NCBI RefSeq assembly: GCF_050947875.1
Contig: NW_027460412.1
Span: 1,798,001 to 1,862,000 of the forward strand
DNA: 64,000 bases
Source of the DNA: Dermacentor variabilis
Lineage: Eukaryota; Arthropoda; Arachnida; Ixodida; Ixodidae
Direction of reading: 5' to 3'
This document shows, piece after piece, positions 34,446 to 49,091 of this stretch (positions within the stretch are counted from its first letter, which is position 1; every line of letters begins with the position of its first letter). The notes under the pieces were generated by a model that was given only the letters and a program-made list of their open reading frames with translations, was not told the origin of the DNA and did not search any database. Both the position numbers and the translations under genes were made by a program.

Positions 34446-37400
34446 TTTGCATAAATATCTTGTGGTTTTGCAGAAAACAACGTCAGCGTCTACCAAAAGA
34501 TGCATGTGCATGCTCAAAACGCGTTTTGGCACAAATCCATGCGCGGGTGCTAAATAGAGCAGAATCGGCATGCTTAGCACGCCGTTTGGTAGAAATCCAC
34601 GTGCGCGTTCTGCCAAAAGCACCATTTGCATGCATATCTTGTGGTTTTGCAGAAAACAACGTCCCGTCTACCAAATGATGCATGTGCATGCTTAACAAGC
34701 GTTTGGGCACCAATCCGTGCGCGGGTGCTAAAAAGAGCAGCATCGGCATGCTTTGGACGTCGTTTGGTAGAAATCCACGTGTCCGTTCTGCCAAAAGCAC
34801 CATTTGCATGCATATGTTGTGGTTTTGCAGAAAACAACATCCGCGTGTATCAAAAGATGCATGTGCATGCTTAAAACGCGTTTTGGCACAAATCCAAGCG
34901 CGGGTGCTAAAAAGAGCCCCATCGGCATGCTTAGCACGTCGTTTGGTAGAAATCCACGTGCGCGTTATGCCAAAAGCACCATTTCCATGCATATCTTGTG
35001 GTTTTGCAGAAAACAACGTCCGTGTCTACCACAAGATGCATGTGCATGCTCAAAACGCGTTTTGGCACAAATCCATGCGAGGGTGCTAAATAGAGCAGCA
35101 TCGGCATGCTTAGCACGTCGTTTGGTAGAAATCCACGTGTGCGTTCTGCCAAAAGCACCATTTGCATGCATATGTTGTGGTTTTGCAGAAAACAACATCC
35201 GCGTGTATCAAAAGATGCATGTGCATGCTTAAAACGCGTTTTGGCACAAATCCATGCGTGGGTGCTAAAAAGAGCACCATCGGCATGCTAAACACGTCGT
35301 TTGGTAGAAATCCACGTGCGCGTTCTGCCAAAAGCACCATGTCCATGCATATCTTGTGGTTTTGCAGAAAACAACGTCCGTGTCTACCAGAAGATGCATG
35401 TGCATGCTCAAAACGCGTTTTGGCACAAATCCATGCGCGGGTGCTAAATAGAGCAGCATCGGCATGCTTAGCACGTCGTTTGGTAGAACTCCACGTGCGC
35501 GTTCTGCCAAAAGCACCATTTGCATGCATATGTGGTGGTTTTGCAGAAAACAACATCCGCGTGTATCAAAAGATGCATGTGCATGCTTAAAACGCGTTTT
35601 AGCACAAATCCAAGCGCGGGTGCTAAAAAGAGCACCATCGGCATGCTTAGCACGTCGTTTGGTAGAAATCCAGGTGCGCGTACTGCCAAAAGCACCATTT
35701 GCATAAATATCTTGTGGTTTTGCAGAAAACAACGTCCGCGTCTACCAAAAGATGCATGTGCATGCTCAAAACGCGTTTTGGTACAAATCCATGCGCGGGT
35801 GCTAAATAGAGCAGAATCGGCATGCTTAGCACGCCGTTTGGTAGAAATCCGCGTGCGCGTTCTGCCAAAAGCACCATTTGCATGCATATCTTGTGGTTTT
35901 GCAGAAAACAACGTCCGCGTCTACCAAAAGATGGATGTGCATGCTTAACAAGCGTTTGGGCACCAATCCGTGCGCGGGTGCTAAAAAGAGCAGCATCGGC
36001 ATCCTTAGGACGTCGTTTGCTAGAAATCCACGTGCGCGCTCTGCTAAAAGCACCATTTGCATGCATATGTTGTGGTTTTGTAGAAAACAACGTCCGCGTC
36101 TACCAAAAGATGCATGTGCATGCTGAAAACGCGTTTTGGCACCAATCCGTGCGCGGGTGCTAAAAAGAGCAGGATCGGCATGCTTAGGACGTCGTTTGGT
36201 AGAAATCCACGTGTTCGTTCTGCCAAAAGCACCATTTGCATGCATATGTTGTGGTTTTGCAGAAAACAACATCCGCGTGTATCAAAAGATGCATGTGCAT
36301 GCTTAAAACGCGTTTTGGCACAAATCCAAGCGCGGGTGCTAAAAAGAGCACCATCGGCATGCTTAGCACGTCGTTTGGTAGAAATCCACGTGCGCGTTAT
36401 GCCAAAAGCACCATTTCCATGCATATCTTGTGGTTTTGCAGAACACAACGTCCGCGTCTATCAAAAGGTGCATGTGCATGCTTAAAACGCGTTTTGGCAC
36501 AAATCCATGCGTGGGTGCTAAAAAGAGCACCATCGGCATGCTAAACACGTTGTTTGGTAGAAATCCACGTGCGCGTTCTGCCAAAAGCACCATGTCCATG
36601 CATATGTTGTGGTTTTGCAGAAAACAACGTCCGTGTCTACCAGAAGATGCATGTGCATGCTCAAAACGCGTTTTGGCACAAATCCATGCGCGGGTGCTAA
36701 ATAGAGCAGCATCGGCATGCTTAGTGGTAGAAATCCACGTGCGCGTTCTGATAAAAGCACCATTCGTATGCATATCTTGTGGTTTTGCAGAAAACAACGT
36801 CCGCGTCTACCAAAAGATGCATGTGCATGCTGAAAACGCGTTTTGGCGCCAATCCGCACGCGGGTGCTAAAAAAAGCACCATCGGCATGCTCAGCACGTC
36901 GTTTGGTAGAAATCCACGTGCGCGTTCTGCCAAAAGCACCATTCGCATGCATATCTTGTGGTTTTGCAAAAAACAACGTCCGCGTCTACCAAAAGATGTA
37001 TGTGCATGCTGAAAACGCGTTTTGGCACCAATCTGTGCGCGGGTGCTTAAAAGAGCAGCATCGGCATCCTTAGGACGTCGTTTGCTAGAAATCCACGTGC
37101 GCGTTCTGCTAAAAGCACCATTTGCATGCATACGTTGTGGTTTTGTAGAAAACAACGTCCGCGTCTACCAAAAGATGCATGTGCATGCTGAAAACGCGTT
37201 TTGGCACCAATCCGTGCGCGGGTGCTAAAAAGAGCAGGATCGGCATGCTTAGGACGTCGTTTGGTATAAATCCACGTGCTCGTTCTGCCAAAAGCTCCAT
37301 TTGCATGCATATGTTGTGGTTTTGCAGAAAACAACGTCCGCGTGTATCAAAAGATGCATGTGCATGCTTAAAACGCGTTTTGGCACAAATCCGTGCGCGG

Positions 37401-40400
37401 GTGCTAAAAAGAGCACCGTCGGCATGCTTAGCACGTCGTTTGGTAGAAATCCACGTGCGCGTTATGCCAAAAGCACCATTTCCATGCATATCTTGTGGTT
37501 TTGCAGAACACAACGTCCGCGTCTATCAAAAGGTGCATGTGCATGCTTAAAACGCGTTTTGGCACAAATCCATGCGTGGGTGCTAAAAAGAGCACCATCG
37601 GCATGCTAAACACGTTGTTTGGTAGAAATCCACGTGCGCGTTCTGCCAAAAGCACCATGTCCATGCATATGTTGTGGTTTTGCAGAAAACAACGTCCGTG
37701 TCTACCAGAAGATGCATGTGCATGCTCAAAACGCGTTTTGGCACAAATCCATGCGCGGGTGCAAAATAGAGCAGCATCGGCATGCTTAGCACGTCGTTTG
37801 GTAGAAATCCACGTGCGCGTTCTGCCAAAAGCACCATTTGCATGCATATGTTGTGGTTTTGCAGAAAACAACATCCGCGTGTATCAAAAGATGCATGTGC
37901 ATGCTTAAAACGCGTTTTGGCACAAATCCAAGCGCGGGTGCTAAAAAGAGCACCATCGGCATGCTTAGTACGTCGTTTGGTAGAAATCCACGTGCGCGTA
38001 CTGCCAAAAGCACCATTTGCATAAATATCTTGTGGTTTTGCAGAAAACAACGTCAGCGTCTACCAAAAGATGCATGTGCATGCTCAAAACGCGTTTTGGC
38101 ACAAATCCATGCGCGGGTGCTAAATAGAGCAGAATCGGCATGCTTAGCACGCCGTTTGGTAGAAATCCACGTGCGCGTTCTGCCAAAAACACCATTTGCA
38201 TGCATATCTTGTGGTTTTGCAGAAAACAACGTCCGCGTCTACCAAAAGATGCATGTGCATGCTTAACAAGCGTTTGGGCACCAATCCGTGCGCGGGTGCT
38301 AAAAAGAGCAGCATCGGCATGCTTTGGACGTCGTTTGGTAGAAATCCACGTGTCCGTTCTGCCAAAAGCACCATTTGCATGCATATGTTGTGGTTTTGCA
38401 GAAAACAACATCCGCGTGTATCAAAAGATGCATGTGCATGCTTAAAACGCGTTTTGGCACAAATCCAAGCGCGGGTGCTAAAAAGAGCACCATCGGCATG
38501 CTTAGCACGTCGTTTGGTAGAAATCCACGTGCGCGTTATGCCAAAAGCACCATTTCCATGCATATCTTGTGGTTTTGCAGAACACAACGTCCGCGTCTAT
38601 CAAAAGGTGCATGTGCATGCTTAAAACGCGTTTTGGCACAAATCCATGCGTGGGTGCTAAAAAGAGCACCATCGGCATGCTAAGCACGTCGTTTGGTAGA
38701 AATACACGTGCGCGTTCTGCCAAAAGCACCATGTCCATGCATATCTTGTGGTTTTGCAGAAAACAACGTCCGTGTCTACCACAAGATGCATGTGCATGCT
38801 CAAAACGCGTTTTGGCACAAATCCATGCGCGGGTGCTAAATAGAGCAGCATCGGCATGCTTAGCACGTCGTTTGGTAGAAATCCACGTGTGCGTTCTGCC
38901 AAAAGCACCATTTGCATGCATATGTTGTGGTTTTGCAGAAAACAACATCCGCGTGTATCAAAAGATGCATGTGCATGCTTAAAACGCGTTTTGGCACAAA
39001 TCCATGCGTGGGTGCTAAAAAGAGCACCATCGGCATGCTAAACACGTCGTTTGGTAGAAATCCACGTGCGCGTTCTGCCAAAAGCACCATTTGCATGCAT
39101 ATGTGGTGGTTTTGCAGAAAACAACATCCGCGTGTATCAAAAGATGCATGTGCATGCTTAAAACGCGTTTTGGCACAAATCCAAGCGCGGGTGCTAAAAA
39201 GAGCACCATCGGCATGCTTAGCACGTCGTTTGGTAGAAATCCAGGTGCGCGTACTGCCAAAAGCACCATTTGCATAAATATCTTGTGGTTTTGCAGAAAA
39301 CAACGTCCGCGTCTACCAAAAGATGCATGTGCATGCTCAAAACGCGTTTTGGTACAAATCCATGCGCGGGTGCTAAATAGAGCAGAATCGGCATGCTTAG
39401 CACGCCGTTTGGTAGAAATCCACGTGCGCGTTCTGCCAAAAGCACCATTTGCATGCATATCTTGTGGTTTTGCAGAAAACAACGTCCGCGTCTACCAAAA
39501 GATGGATGTGCATGCTTAACAAGCGTTTGGGCACCAATCCGTGCGCGGGTGCTAAAAAGAGCAGCATCGGCATCCTTAGGACGTCGTTTGCTAGAAATCC
39601 ACGTGCGCGCTCTGCTAAAAGCACCATTTGCATGCATATGTTTTGGTTTTGTAGAAAACAACGTCCGCGTCTACCAAAAGATGCATGTGCATGCTGAAAA
39701 CGCGTTTTGGCACCAATCCGTGCGCGGGTGCTAAAAAGAGCAGGATCGGCATGCTTAGGACGTCGTTTGGTAGAAATCCACGTGTTCGTTCTGCCAAAAG
39801 CACCATTTGCATGCATATGTTGTGGTTTTGCAGAAAACAACATCCGCGTGTATCAAAAGATGCATGTGCATGCTTAAAACGCGTTTTGGCACAAATCCAA
39901 GCGCGGGTGCTAAAAAGAGCACCATCGGCATGCTTAGCACGTCGTTTGGTAGAAATCCACGTGCGCGTTATGCCAAAAGCACCATTTCCATGCATATCTT
40001 GTGGTTTTGCAGAACACAACGTCCGCGTCTATCAAAAGGTGCATGTGCATGCTTAAAACGCGTTTTGGCACAAATCCATGCGTGGGTGCTAAAAAGAGCA
40101 CCATCGGCATGCTAAGCACGTCGTTTGGTAGAAATCCACGTGCGCGTTCTGCCAAAAGCACCATGTCCATGCATATCTTGTGGTTTTGCAGAAAACAACG
40201 TCCGTGTCTACCAGAAGATGCATGTGCATGCTCAAAACGCGTTTTGGCACAAATCCATGCGCGGGTGCTAAATAGAGCAGCATCGGCATGCTTAGCACGT
40301 CGTTTGGTAGAAATCCACGTGCGCGTTCTGCCAAAAGCACCATTTGCATGCATATGTTGTGGTTTTGCAGAAAACAACATCCGCGTGTATCAAAAGATGC

Positions 40401-43400
40401 ATGTGCATGCTTAAAACGCGTTTTGGCACAAATCCAAGCGCGGGTGCTAAAAAGAGCACCATCGGCATGCTTAGCACGTCGTTTGGTAGAAATCCACGTG
40501 CGCGTTCTGCCAAACGCACCATGTCCATGCATATCTTGTGGTTTTGCAGAAAACAACGTCCATGTCTACCAAAAGATGCATGTGCATGCTTAACAAGCGT
40601 TTTGACACAAATCCATGTGCGGGTGCTAAAAAGAGCAGCATCGGCATGCTTAGCGCGCCGTTTGGTAGAAATCCACGTGCGCGTTCTGCCAAAAGCATAA
40701 TTTGCATGCATTTCTTGTATTTTTGCAGAAAACAACGTCCGCGTCTGCCAAAAGATACATGTGTATGCTTAACAAGCGTTTTGGCACAAATCCATGTGCG
40801 GGTGCTAAAAAGTGCAGCATCGGCATGCTTAGCACGTCGTTTGGTAGAAATCCACGTGCGCGTTCTGCCAAAAGCACCATTTGCATGCATATCTTGTGGT
40901 TTTGCAGAAAACAACGTCGGCGTCTACCAAAAGATGCAGTTGCATGCTTAAAACGCGTTTTGGCACAAATCCATGCGCGGGTGCTAAATAGAGCAGAATC
41001 GGCATGCTTAGCACGCCGTTTGGTAGAAATCCACGTGCGCGTTCTACCAAAAGCACCATTTGCATGCATATCTTGTGGTTTTGCAGAAAACAACGTCCGC
41101 GTCTACCAAAAGATGCATGTGCATGCTTAACAAGCGTTTGCGCACAAATCCATGTGCGGGTGCTCAAAAAAGAGCAGCATCGGCATGCTTAGCACGCCGT
41201 TTGGTAGAAATCCACGTGCGCGTTCTGCCAAAAGCACCATTCGCATGCATATCTTGTGGTTTTGCAGAAAACAACGTCCGCGTCTACCAAAAAAAGCATG
41301 TGCATCCTTAACAAGCGTTTCGGCACAAATCCATGTGCGGGTGCTAAAAGAGCAGCATCGGTATGCTTAGCACGCCGTTTGGTAGAAATCCACGTGCGCG
41401 TTCTGCCAAAAGCACCATTTGCATGCCTATCTTGTGGTTTTGCAGAAAACAACGTCGGCGTCTACCAAAAGATGCATTTGCATGCTTAAAACGCGTTTTG
41501 GCACAAATCCATGCGCGGGTGCTAAAAAAAGCACCATCGGCATGCTTAGCACGTCGTTTGGTAGAAATCCACGTGCGCCTTCTGCCAAAAGCACCATTTG
41601 CATGCATATCTTGTGGTTTTGCAGAAAACAACGTCGACGTCTTCCAAAAGATGCATTTGCATGCTTAAAACGCGTTTTCGCACCAATCCGTGCGCGGGTG
41701 CTAAAAAGAGCAGGATCGGCATGCTTAGGACGTCGTTTGGTAGAAATCCACGTGCTCGTTCTGCCAAAAGCACCATTTGTATGCATATGTTGTGGTTTTG
41801 CAGAAAACAACATCCGCGTGTATCAAAAGATGCATGTGCATGCTTAAAGCGCGTTTTGGCACAAATCCAAGCGCGGGTGCTAAAAAGAGCACCATCGGCA
41901 TTCTTAGCACGTCGTTTGGTAGAAATCCACGTGCGCGTTATGCCAAAAGCACCATTTCCATGCATATCTTGTGGTTTTGCAGAACACAACGTCCGCGTCT
42001 ATCAAAAGGTGCATGTGCATGCTTAAAACGCGTTTTGGCACAAATCCATGCGCGGGTGCTAAAAAGAGCACCATCGGCATGCTTAGTACGTCGTTTGGTA
42101 GAAATCCACGTGCGCGTTCTGCCAAAAGCACCATGTCCATGCATATCTTGTGGTTTTGCAGAAAACAACGTCCGCGTCTATCAAAAGATACATGTGCATG
42201 CTAAACAAGCGTTTTGGCACAAATCCATGTGCGGGTGCTAAAAAGAGCAGCATCGGCATGCTTAGCACGCCGTTTGGTAGAAATCCACGTGCGCGTTCTG
42301 ATAAAATCACCATTCGTATGCATATCTTGTGGTTTTGCAGAAAACAACGTCCGCGTCTACCAAAAGATGCATGTGCATGCTGAAAACACGTTTTGGCGCC
42401 AATCCGCGCGCGGGTGCTAAAAAAAGCACCATCGGCATGCTCAGCACGTCGTTTGGTAGAAATCCACGTGCGCGTTCTGCCAAAAGCACCATTCGGATGC
42501 ATATCTTGTGGTTTTGCAAAAAACAACGTCCGCGTCTACCAAAAGATCCATGTGCATGCTGAAAACGCGTTGTGGCACCAATCCGTGCGCGGGTGCTAAA
42601 AAGAGCAGCATCGGCATCCTTAGGACGTCGTTTGCTAGAAATCCACGTGCGCGTTCTGCTAAAAACACCATTTGCATGCATATGTTGTGGTTTTGCAGAA
42701 AACAACGTCCGCGTCTACCAAAAGATGCATGTGCATGCTGAAAACGCGTTTTGGCACCAATCCGTGCGCGGGTGCTAAAAAGAGCAGGATCGGCATGCTT
42801 AGGACGTCGTTTGGTAGAAATCCACGTGCTCGTTCTGCCAAAAGCACCATTTGCATGCATATGTTGTGGTTTTGCAGAAAACAACATCCGCGTAAATCAA
42901 AAGACGCATGTGCATGCTTAAAACGCGTTTTGGCACAAATCCATGCGTGGGTGCTAAAAAGAGCACCATCGGCATGCTAAACACGTCGTTTGGTAGAAAT
43001 CCACGTGCGCGTTCTGCCAAAAGCACCATGTCCATGCATATCTTGTGGTTTTGCAGAAAACAACGTCCGTGTCTACCAGAAGATGCATGTGCATGCTCAA
43101 AACGCGTTTTGGCACAAATCCATGCGCGGGTGCTAAATAGAGCAGCATCTGCATGCTTAGCACGTCGTTTGGTAGAAATCCACGTGCGCGTTCTGCCAAA
43201 AGCACCATTTGCATGCATATGTGGTGGTTTTGCAGAAAACAACATCCGCGTGTATCAAAAGATGCATGTGCATGCTTAAAACGCGTTTTGGCACAAATCC
43301 AAGCGCGGGTGCTAAAAAGAGCACCATCGGCATGCTTAGCACGTCGTTTGGTAGAAATCCAGGTGCGCGTACTGCCAAAAGCACCATTTGCATAAATATC

Positions 43401-43719
43401 TTGTGGTTTTGCAGAAAACAACGTCCGCGTCTACCAAAAGATGCATGTGCGTGCTCAAAACGCGTTTTGGTACAAATCCATGCGCGGGTGCTAAATAGAG
43501 CAGAATCGGCATGCTTAGCACGCCGTTTGGTAGAAATCCACGTGCGCGTTCTGCCAAAAGCACCATTTGCATGCATATCTTGTGGTTTTGCAGAAAACAA
43601 CGTCCGCGTCTACCAAAAGATGGATGTGCATGCTTAACAAGCGTTTGGGCACCAATCCGTGCGCGGGTGCTAAAAAGAGCAGCATCGGCATCCTTAGGAC
43701 GTCGTTTGCTAGAAATCCA
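34446..43719. repeat. 179-bp satellite array, segment C
   Basis: About 52 monomers. Internal duplications include a 3,571-bp offset (about 35468-36360 with 39039-39930) and the left half of a 4,118-bp offset pair (about 39040-42290 with 43158-46405). Positions near 40300-42250 are a relative of 14360-16850 lacking one 538-bp copy. A 1-bp loss at about 34664 (CGTCCCGTC) breaks the usual phase. No gene is present. Confidence 0.92.
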
Positions 43720-46405
43720 CGTGCGCGCTCTGCTAAAAGCACCATTTGCATGCATATGTTGTGGTTTTGTAGAAAACAACGTCCGCGTCTACCAAAAGAT
43801 GCATGTGCATGCTGAAAACGCGTTTTGGCACCAATCCGTGCGCGGGTGCTAAAAAGAGCAGGATCGGCATGCTTAGGACGTCGTTTGGTAGAAATCCACG
43901 TGTTCGTTCTGCCAAAAGCACCATTTGCATGCATATGTTGTGGTTTTGCAGGAAACAACATCCGCGTGTATCAAAAGATGCATGTGCATGCTTAAAACGC
44001 GTTTTGGCACAAATCCAAGCGCGGGTGCTAAAAAGAGCACCATCGGCATGCTTAGCACGTCGTTTGGTAGAAATCCACGTGCGCGTTATGCCAAAAGCAC
44101 CATTTCCATGCATATCTTGTGGTTTTGCAGAACACAACGTCCGCGTCTATCAAAAGGTGCATGTGCATGCTTAAAACGCGTTTTGGCACAAATCCATGCG
44201 TGGGTGCTAAAAAGAGCACCATCGGCATGCTAAGCACGTCGTTTGGTAGAAATCCACGTGCGCGTTCTGCCAAAAGCACCATGTCCATGCATATCTTGTG
44301 GTTTTGCAGAAAACAACGTCCGCGTCTACCAGAAGATGCATGTGCATGCTCAAAACGCGTTTTGGCACAAATCCATGCGCGGGTGCTAAATAGAGCAGCA
44401 TCGGCATGCTTAGCACGTCGTTTGGTAGAAATCCACGTGCGCGTTCTGCCAAAAGCACCATTTGCATGCATATGTTGTGGTTTTGCAGAAAACAACATCC
44501 GCGTGTATCAAAAGATGCATGTGCATGCTTAAAACGCGTTTTGGCACAAATCCAAGCGCGGGTGCTAAAAAGAGCACCATCGGCATGCTTAGCACGCCGT
44601 TTGGTAGAAATCCACGTGCGCGTTCTGCCAAACGCACCATGTCCATGCATATCTTGTGGTTTTGCAGAAAACAACGTCCGTGTCTACCAAAAGATGCATG
44701 TGCATGCTTAACAAGCGTTTTGACACAAATCCATGTGCGGGTGCTAAAAAGAGCAGCATCGGCATGCTTAGCGCGCCGTTTGGTAGAAATCCACGTGCGC
44801 GTTCTGCCAAAAGCATAATTTGCATGCATTTCTTGTATTTTTGCAGAAAACAACGTCCGCGTCTGCCAAAAGATACATGTGTATGCTTAACAAGCGTTTT
44901 GGCACAAATCCATGTGCGGGTGCTAAAAAGTGCAGCATCGGCATGCTTAGCACGTCGTTTGGTAAAAATCCAAGTGCGCGTTCTGCCAAAAGCACCATTT
45001 GCATGCATATCTTGTGGTTTTGCAGAAAACAACGTCGGCGTCTACCAAAAGATGCATTTGCATGCTTAAAACGCGTTTTGGCACAAATCCATGCGCGGGT
45101 GCTAAATAGAGCAGAATCGGCATGCTTAGTACGCCGTTTGGTAGAAATCCACGTGCGCGTTCTACCAAAAGCACCATTTGCATGCATATCTTGTGGTTTT
45201 GCAGAAAACAACGTCCGCGTCTACCAAAAGATGCATGTGCATGCTTAACAAGCGTTTGCGCACAAATCCAAGTGCGGGTGCTCAAAAAAGAGCAGCATCG
45301 GCATGCTTAGCACGCCGTTTGGTAGAAATCCACGTGCGCGTTCTGCCAAAAGCACCATTCGCATGCATATCTTGTGGTTTTGCAGAAAACAACGTCCGCG
45401 TCTACCAAAAAAAGCATGTGCATCCTTAACAAGCGTTTTGGCACAAATCCATGTGCGGGTGCTAAAAGAGCAGCATCGGTATGCTTAGCACGCCGTTTGG
45501 TAGAAATCCACGTGCGCGTTCTGCCAAAAGCACCATTTGCATGCCTATCTTGTGGTTTTGCAGAAAACAACGTCGGCGTCTACCAAAAGATGCATTTGCA
45601 TGCTTAAAACGCGTTTTGGCACAAATCCATGCGCGGGTGCTAAAAAAAGCACCATCGGCATGCTTAGCACGTCGTTTGGTAGAAATCCACGTGCGCCTTC
45701 TGCCAAAAGCACCATTTGCATGCATATCTTGTGGTTTTGCAGAAAACAACGTCGACGTCTACCAAAAGATGCATTTGCATGCTTAAAACGCGTTTTCGCA
45801 CCAATCCGTGCGCGGGTGCTAAAAAGAGCAGGATCGGCATGCTTAGGACGTCGTTTGGTAGAAATCCACGTGCTCGTTCTGCCAAAAGCACCATTTCTAT
45901 GCATATGTTGTGGTTTTGCAGAAAACAACATCCGCGTGTATCAAAAGATGCATGTGCATGCTTAAAGCGCGTTTTGGCACAAATCCAAGCGCGGGTGCTA
46001 AAAAGAGCACCATCGGCATGCTTAGCACGTCGTTTGGTAGAAATCCACGTGCGCGTTATGCCAAAAGCACCATTTCCATGCATATCTTGTGGTTTTGCAG
46101 AACACAACGTCCGCGTCTATCAAAAGGTGCATGTGCATGCTTAAAACGCGTTTTGGCACAAATCCATGCGCGGGTGCTAAAAAGAGCACCATCGGCATGC
46201 TTAGTACGTCGTTTGGTAGAAATCCACGTGCGCGTTCTGCCAAAAGCACCATGTCCATGCATATCTTGTGGTTTTGCAGAAAACAACGTCCGCGTCTATC
46301 AAAAGATACATGTGCATGCTAAACAAGCGTTTTGGCACAAATCCATGTGCGGGTGCTAAAAAGAGCAGCATCGGCATGCTTAGCACGCCGTTTGGTAGAA
46401 ATCCA
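43720..46405. repeat. 2,686-bp (15-monomer) tandem block, copy 1
   Basis: Followed directly by its partner. The junction at about 46400-46413 joins a monomer of the type at 42270 to one of the type at 43715. Individual monomer variants recur at an offset of 2,685-2,686 bp. Confidence 0.82.
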
Positions 46406-49091
46406 CGTGCGCGCTCTGCTAAAAGCACCATTTGCATGCATATGTTGTGGTTTTGTAGAAAACAACGTCCGCGTCTACCAAAAGATGCATGTGCATGCTG
46501 AAAACGCGTTTTGGCACCAATCCGTGCGCGGGTGCTAAAAAGAGCAGGATCGGCATGCTTAGGACGTCGTTTGGTAGAAATCCACGTGTTCGTTCTGCCA
46601 AAAGCACCATTTGCATGCATATGTTGTGGTTTTGCAGAAAACAACATCCGCGTGTATCAAAAGATGCATGTGCATGCTTAAAACGCGTTTTGGCACAAAT
46701 CCAAGCGCGGGTGCTAAAAAGAGCACCATCGGCATGCTTAGCACGTCGTTTGGTAGAAATCCACGTGCGCGTTATGCCAAAAGCACCATTTCCATGCATA
46801 TCTTGTGGTTTTGCAGAACACAACGTCCGCGTCTATCAAAAGGTGCATGTGCATGCTTAAAACGCGTTTTGGCACAAATCCATGCGTGGGTGCTAAAAAG
46901 AGCACCATCGGCATGCTAAGCACGTCGTTTGGTAGAAATCCACGTGCGCGTTCTGCCAAAAGCACCATGTCCATGCATATCTTGTGGTTTTGCAGAAAAC
47001 AACGTCCGTGTCTACCAGAAGATGCATGTGCATGCTCAAAACGCGTTTTGGCACAAATCCATGCGCGGGTGCTAAATAGAGCAGCATCGGCATGCTTAGC
47101 ACGTCGTTTGGTAGAAATCCACGTGCGCGTTCTGCCAAAAGCACCATTTGCATGCATATGTTGTGGTTTTGCAGAAAACAACATCCGCGTGTATCAAAAG
47201 ATGCATGTGCATGCTTAAAACGCGTTTTGGCACAAATCCAAGCGCGGGTGCTAAAAAGAGCACCATCGGCATGCTTATACGCCGTTTGGTAGAAATCCAC
47301 GTGCGCGTTCTGCCAAACGCACCATGTCCATGCATATCTTGTGGTTTTGCAGAAAACAACGTCCGTGTCTACCAAAAGATGCATGTGCATGCTTAACAAG
47401 CGTTTTGACACAAATCCATGTGCGGGTGCTAAAAAGAGCAGCATCGGCATGCTTAGCGCGCCGTTTGGTAGAAATCCACGTGCGCGTTCTGCCAAAAGCA
47501 TAATTTGCATGCTTTTCTTGTATTTTTGCAGAAAACAACGTCCGCGTCTGCCAAAAGATACATGTGTATGCTTAACAAGCGTTTTGGCACAAATCCATGT
47601 GCGGGTGCTAAAAAGTGCAGCATCGGCATGCTTAGCACGTCGTTTGGTAGAAATCCAAGTGCGCGTTCTGCCAAAAGCACCATTTGCATGCATATCTTGT
47701 GGTTTTGCAGAAAACAACGTCGGCGTCTACCAAAAGATGCATTTGCATGCTTAAAACGCGTTTTGGCACAAATCCATGCGCGGGTGCTAAATAGAGCAGA
47801 ATCGGCATGCTTAGTACGCCGTTTGGTAGAAATCCACGTGCGCGTTCTACCAAAAGCACCATTTGCATGCATATCTTGTGGTTTTGCAGAAAACAACGTC
47901 CGCGTCTACCAAAAGATGCATGTGCATGCTTAACAAGCGTTTGCGCACAAATCCAAGTGCGGGTGCTCAAAAAAGAGCAGCATCGGCATGCTTAGCACGC
48001 CGTTTGGTAGAAATCCACGTGCGCGTTCTGCCAAAAGCACCATTCGCATGCATATCTTGTGGTTTTGCAGAAAACAACGTCCGCGTCTACCAAAAAAAGC
48101 ATGTGCATCCTTAACAAGCGTTTCGGCACAAATCCATGTGCGGGTGCTAAAAGAGCAGCATCGGTATGCTTAGCACGCCGTTTGGTAGAAATCCACGTGC
48201 GCGTTCTGCCAAAAGCACCATTTGCATGCCTATCTTGTGGTTTTGCAGAAAACAACGTCGGCGTCTACCAAAAGATGCATTTCCATGCTTAAAACGCGTT
48301 TTGGCACAAATCCATGCGCGGGTGCTAAAAAAAGCACCATCGGCATGCTTAGCACGTCGTTTGGTAGAAATCCACGTGCGCCTTCTGCCAAAAGCACCAT
48401 TTGCATGCATATCTTGTGGTTTTGCAGAAAACAACGTCGACGTCTACCAAAAGATGCATTTGCATGCTTAAAACGCGTTTTCGCACCAATCCGTGCGCGG
48501 GTGCTAAAAAGAGCAGGATCGGCATGCTTAGGACGTCGTTTGGTAGAAATCCACGTGCTCGTTCTGCCAAAAGCACCATTTCTATGCATATGTTGTGGTT
48601 TTGCAGAAAACAACATCCGCGTGTATCAAAAGATGCATGTGCACGCTTAAAGCGCGTTTTGGCACAAATCCAAGCGCGGGTGCTAAAAAGAGCACCATCG
48701 GCATGCTTAGCACGTCGTTTGGTAGAAATCCACGTGCGCGTTATGCCAAAAGCACCATTTCCATGCATATCTTGTGGTTTTGCAGAACACAACGTCCGCG
48801 TCTATCAAAAGATGCATGTGCATGCTTAAAGCGCGTTTTGGCACAAATCCAAGCGCGGGTGCTAAAAAGAGCACCATCGGCATGCTTAGCACGTCGTTTG
48901 GTAGAAATCCACGTGCGCGTTCTGCCAAAAGCACCATGTCCATGCATATCTTGTGGTTTTGCAGAAAACAACGTCCGCGTCTATCAAAAGATACATGTGC
49001 ATGCTAAACAAGCGTTTTGGCACAAATCCATGTGCGGGTGCTAAAAAGAGCAGCATCGGCATGCTTAGCACGCCGTTTGGTAGAAATCCAC
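46406..49091. repeat. 2,686-bp (15-monomer) tandem block, copy 2
   Basis: Partner of 43720-46405. It contains a private 1-bp deletion at about 47277 (GCTTATACGCC), which shifts later matches from an offset of 2,686 to 2,685 and fuses two frames into a spurious 274-codon open frame on the - strand. Confidence 0.82.

Noticed and set aside
46893..47717. A 274-codon open frame on the - strand
   Set aside because: It exists only because a 1-bp deletion near 47277 fuses two ordinary repeat frames; sequence and repeats are otherwise satellite.
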